DNA from: Agromyces subbeticus DSM 16689
GTDB lineage: Bacteria > Actinomycetota > Actinomycetes > Actinomycetales > Microbacteriaceae
Direction of reading: 5' to 3'
Assembly: GCF_000421565.1 (NCBI RefSeq)
Contig: NZ_ATXG01000001.1
Span: 496,001 to 560,000 of the forward strand
DNA length: 64,000 nt
Shown in pieces: positions 62,838-64,000 of this stretch. A program made the position numbers and the translations under genes. Below the pieces are notes generated by a model, which saw only the letters and a list, made by a program, of their open reading frames with translations, ran no database searches and was not told where the DNA came from. Position 1 is the stretch's first letter. Each line of letters begins with the position of its first letter.

Positions 62838-64000
62838 TCGTCGGAGAGCGAGGCGACGTAGTCGATCACGCCGCGACCGACCCCGAGCCGGCGTACGTCG
62901 CCCGGGTCGGGCAGCAGGACGCCGTCGGGGCGCGCCTCGCGAAGCCGGAGGTAACCGTCGGTCGCGATCTCGACGAGCTCCTTGAGGCGCTGCGGCACTC
63001 GCTCGCGATCGTGGTCGTCGGTCGCCCAGGCGCTGAGGCCCTTGACGGCTCGCGCCAGCACCCGGCTGAGGCCGCGCTGGTACATCACGATGTCGGCCCG
63101 GTCGAGGATGAAATGCCGGTGCACGAACTTCAGGATCTCGACCTCGTGCCAGGCGCGGCGATCGAGTGTCACGAGGCCCGAGCGCACGACATCGGCGGGC
63201 GCGGGCACGACCGATGACTGCAAGTGGCTGATCCAGCGGTTGGTGAACGACGAGAGCGCGCGCTCCGACGCGATCGAGCCGTCGAACGAGCTGGCGAGCA
63301 GGCCATCGACGAGGTCGTCGGCCACGACGTGCACTGCATCGGCGAACGCGTCGTCGTCAGCGATCCAGGCATCGCTGCGCTGCATCTTTCGACGCAGACC
63401 CTCGAGCGCACTGCCGGGCGGGGCGGCTCGTGCGGCGAGGGCCTCGTCGTCGAGTTCGCGGAGCTCTGCCCCCGAGGCCATCCAGCCGCGGAACTCCCGT
63501 GCCACGGCGCCCTGGCTGAGCACGCCCGCGCGGTAGAAGTCGTCGACGTCGTGGATCGAGTATGCGATGTCGTCGGCGATGTCCATGATCGAGCACTCGA
63601 GCGATTGCTGCATCGGCGGCTGACCGGAGCGAGCCTGGCCGAGATCGATGGCGTCGATGCCGTAGGCCGAGAACTTCAGCGCCTCGACCCCTCGCGTCGT
63701 GCGACGGAGCCCACGCGGGAGCGGGCCGTCGTCGAAGGCCGCGTCGTCGACGAAGCGCGTCCACGGATACTTGGCGACAGCGGTACGCACCGCTGCCGTG
63801 AGGTTGAGCCCGCGTGGCGCGGCTTCGCTGACGTCGAGCGCGGTGAGGATCCGGTAGCTCTGCGCGTTGCCCTCGAAGCCGTCGACGAGGCCGAGGGTTT
63901 CGCGGGCGAGCCGATCGAGCACGCGTTCGCCGAGATGCCCGAACGGCGGGTGGCCGAGGTCGTGCGCGCTCGCTGCGGCCTGCACGACGACGGCGTCGCA
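62765..64000 (-). CDS. dgt: dGTP triphosphohydrolase, N-terminus cut by window edge
   Basis: About 411 C-terminal residues of an HD-domain dNTPase that splits dGTP into deoxyguanosine and triphosphate. The HD metal motif SAHDLGHPPFGH is at the edge, followed by EGNAQSYRILTALD, the PRGLNLTAAVRTAVAKYPW region and the second Asp in MDIADDIAYSIHDVDDFY. The frame stays open to base 64000, so the first part of the protein lies outside. It is convergent with and overlaps the GH67-like gene by 73 nt. In many actinobacteria it is followed by dnaG, which is not the case here. Confidence 0.9.
   Translation of the reverse strand, partial: CDAVVVQAAASAHDLGHPPFGHLGERVLDRLARETLGLVDGFEGNAQSYRILTALDVSEAAPRGLNLTAAVRTAVAKYPWTRFVDDAAFDDGPLPRGLRRTTRGVEALKFSAYGIDAIDLGQARSGQPPMQQSLECSIMDIADDIAYSIHDVDDFYRAGVLSQGAVAREFRGWMASGAELRELDDEALAARAAPPGSALEGLRRKMQRSDAWIADDDAFADAVHVVADDLVDGLLASSFDGSIASERALSSFTNRWISHLQSSVVPAPADVVRSGLVTLDRRAWHEVEILKFVHRHFILDRADIVMYQRGLSRVLARAVKGLSAWATDDHDRERVPQRLKELVEIATDGYLRLREARPDGVLLPDPGDVRRLGVGRGVIDYVASLSDDQALAVSEALDGRPDKLWDIGQNL

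Overview
The window is high-GC DNA (about 70% by eye) with short gaps, many ATGA or GTGA gene overlaps, many GTG starts and several start codons sitting 6-8 nt behind a TAnnnT -10 box. With hadAB-murB, an aztABCD zinc locus, WYL, HxlR and ECF42/YCII regulators and PspC sensor genes, this points to an actinobacterium, most likely a Microbacteriaceae relative of Agromyces or Microbacterium (inference). No tRNA, rRNA, CRISPR, phage or complete insertion sequence is visible.

Layout. 1-5944 (minus) is a 3-hydroxyanthranilate/2-aminomuconate catabolic operon in the order nbaE-H-J-I-G-F-C, cut by the left edge. It takes the aromatic ring of kynurenine-type or 2-nitrobenzoate-type substrates to pyruvate and acetyl-CoA, and a LysR gene (6029) diverges from it. 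7125-14606 (plus) holds an uncharacterised LVIVD-repeat protein, a DHA2 drug exporter and a three-gene Fe/polyamine-type ABC importer. 14864-23041 (plus) is a putrescine/GABA block: gabT, a glutamate-dehydrogenase-family gene, gabD, putrescine oxidase, a double universal stress protein and an APC permease. Together they convert putrescine to succinate and can recycle the glutamate made by GabT.

23042-28423 is a worn stretch. It has two divergent DUF1254/DUF1214 proteins, a truncated GNAT gene, a truncated YnfA gene, an SRPBCC gene, small ORFs and a dispersed inverted repeat. 28482-33567 is a zinc uptake locus with a Zur-like box between the permease (minus) and ATPase (plus); two beta-propeller-type lipoproteins flank the solute-binding protein. 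33628-37337 is an amidohydrolase-MFS operon divergent from a TetR gene. 37424-40317 holds a DUF937 protein and hadA-hadB-murB.

40446-50507 carries an alpha/beta hydrolase with a WYL regulator, a PspC-type membrane stress locus with a PspC-fused histidine kinase and LuxR regulator, a PAP2-diacylglycerol kinase fusion, a SnoaL/HxlR pair and an acyl-CoA ligase. 50588-54161 is an ABC-2 exporter with its own two-component system. 54272-56490 is an ECF42 sigma factor with a double-YCII partner. 56595-58310 is a LysE exporter with its LysG-like regulator. 58420-64000 contains aspC, a very large membrane-anchored GH67-like protein and a dGTPase cut by the right edge.

Cross-cutting signals: two families of intergenic inverted repeats, a recurring leaderless-start architecture, and strong enrichment of the octamer CGGATGCC/GGCATCCG inside genes.
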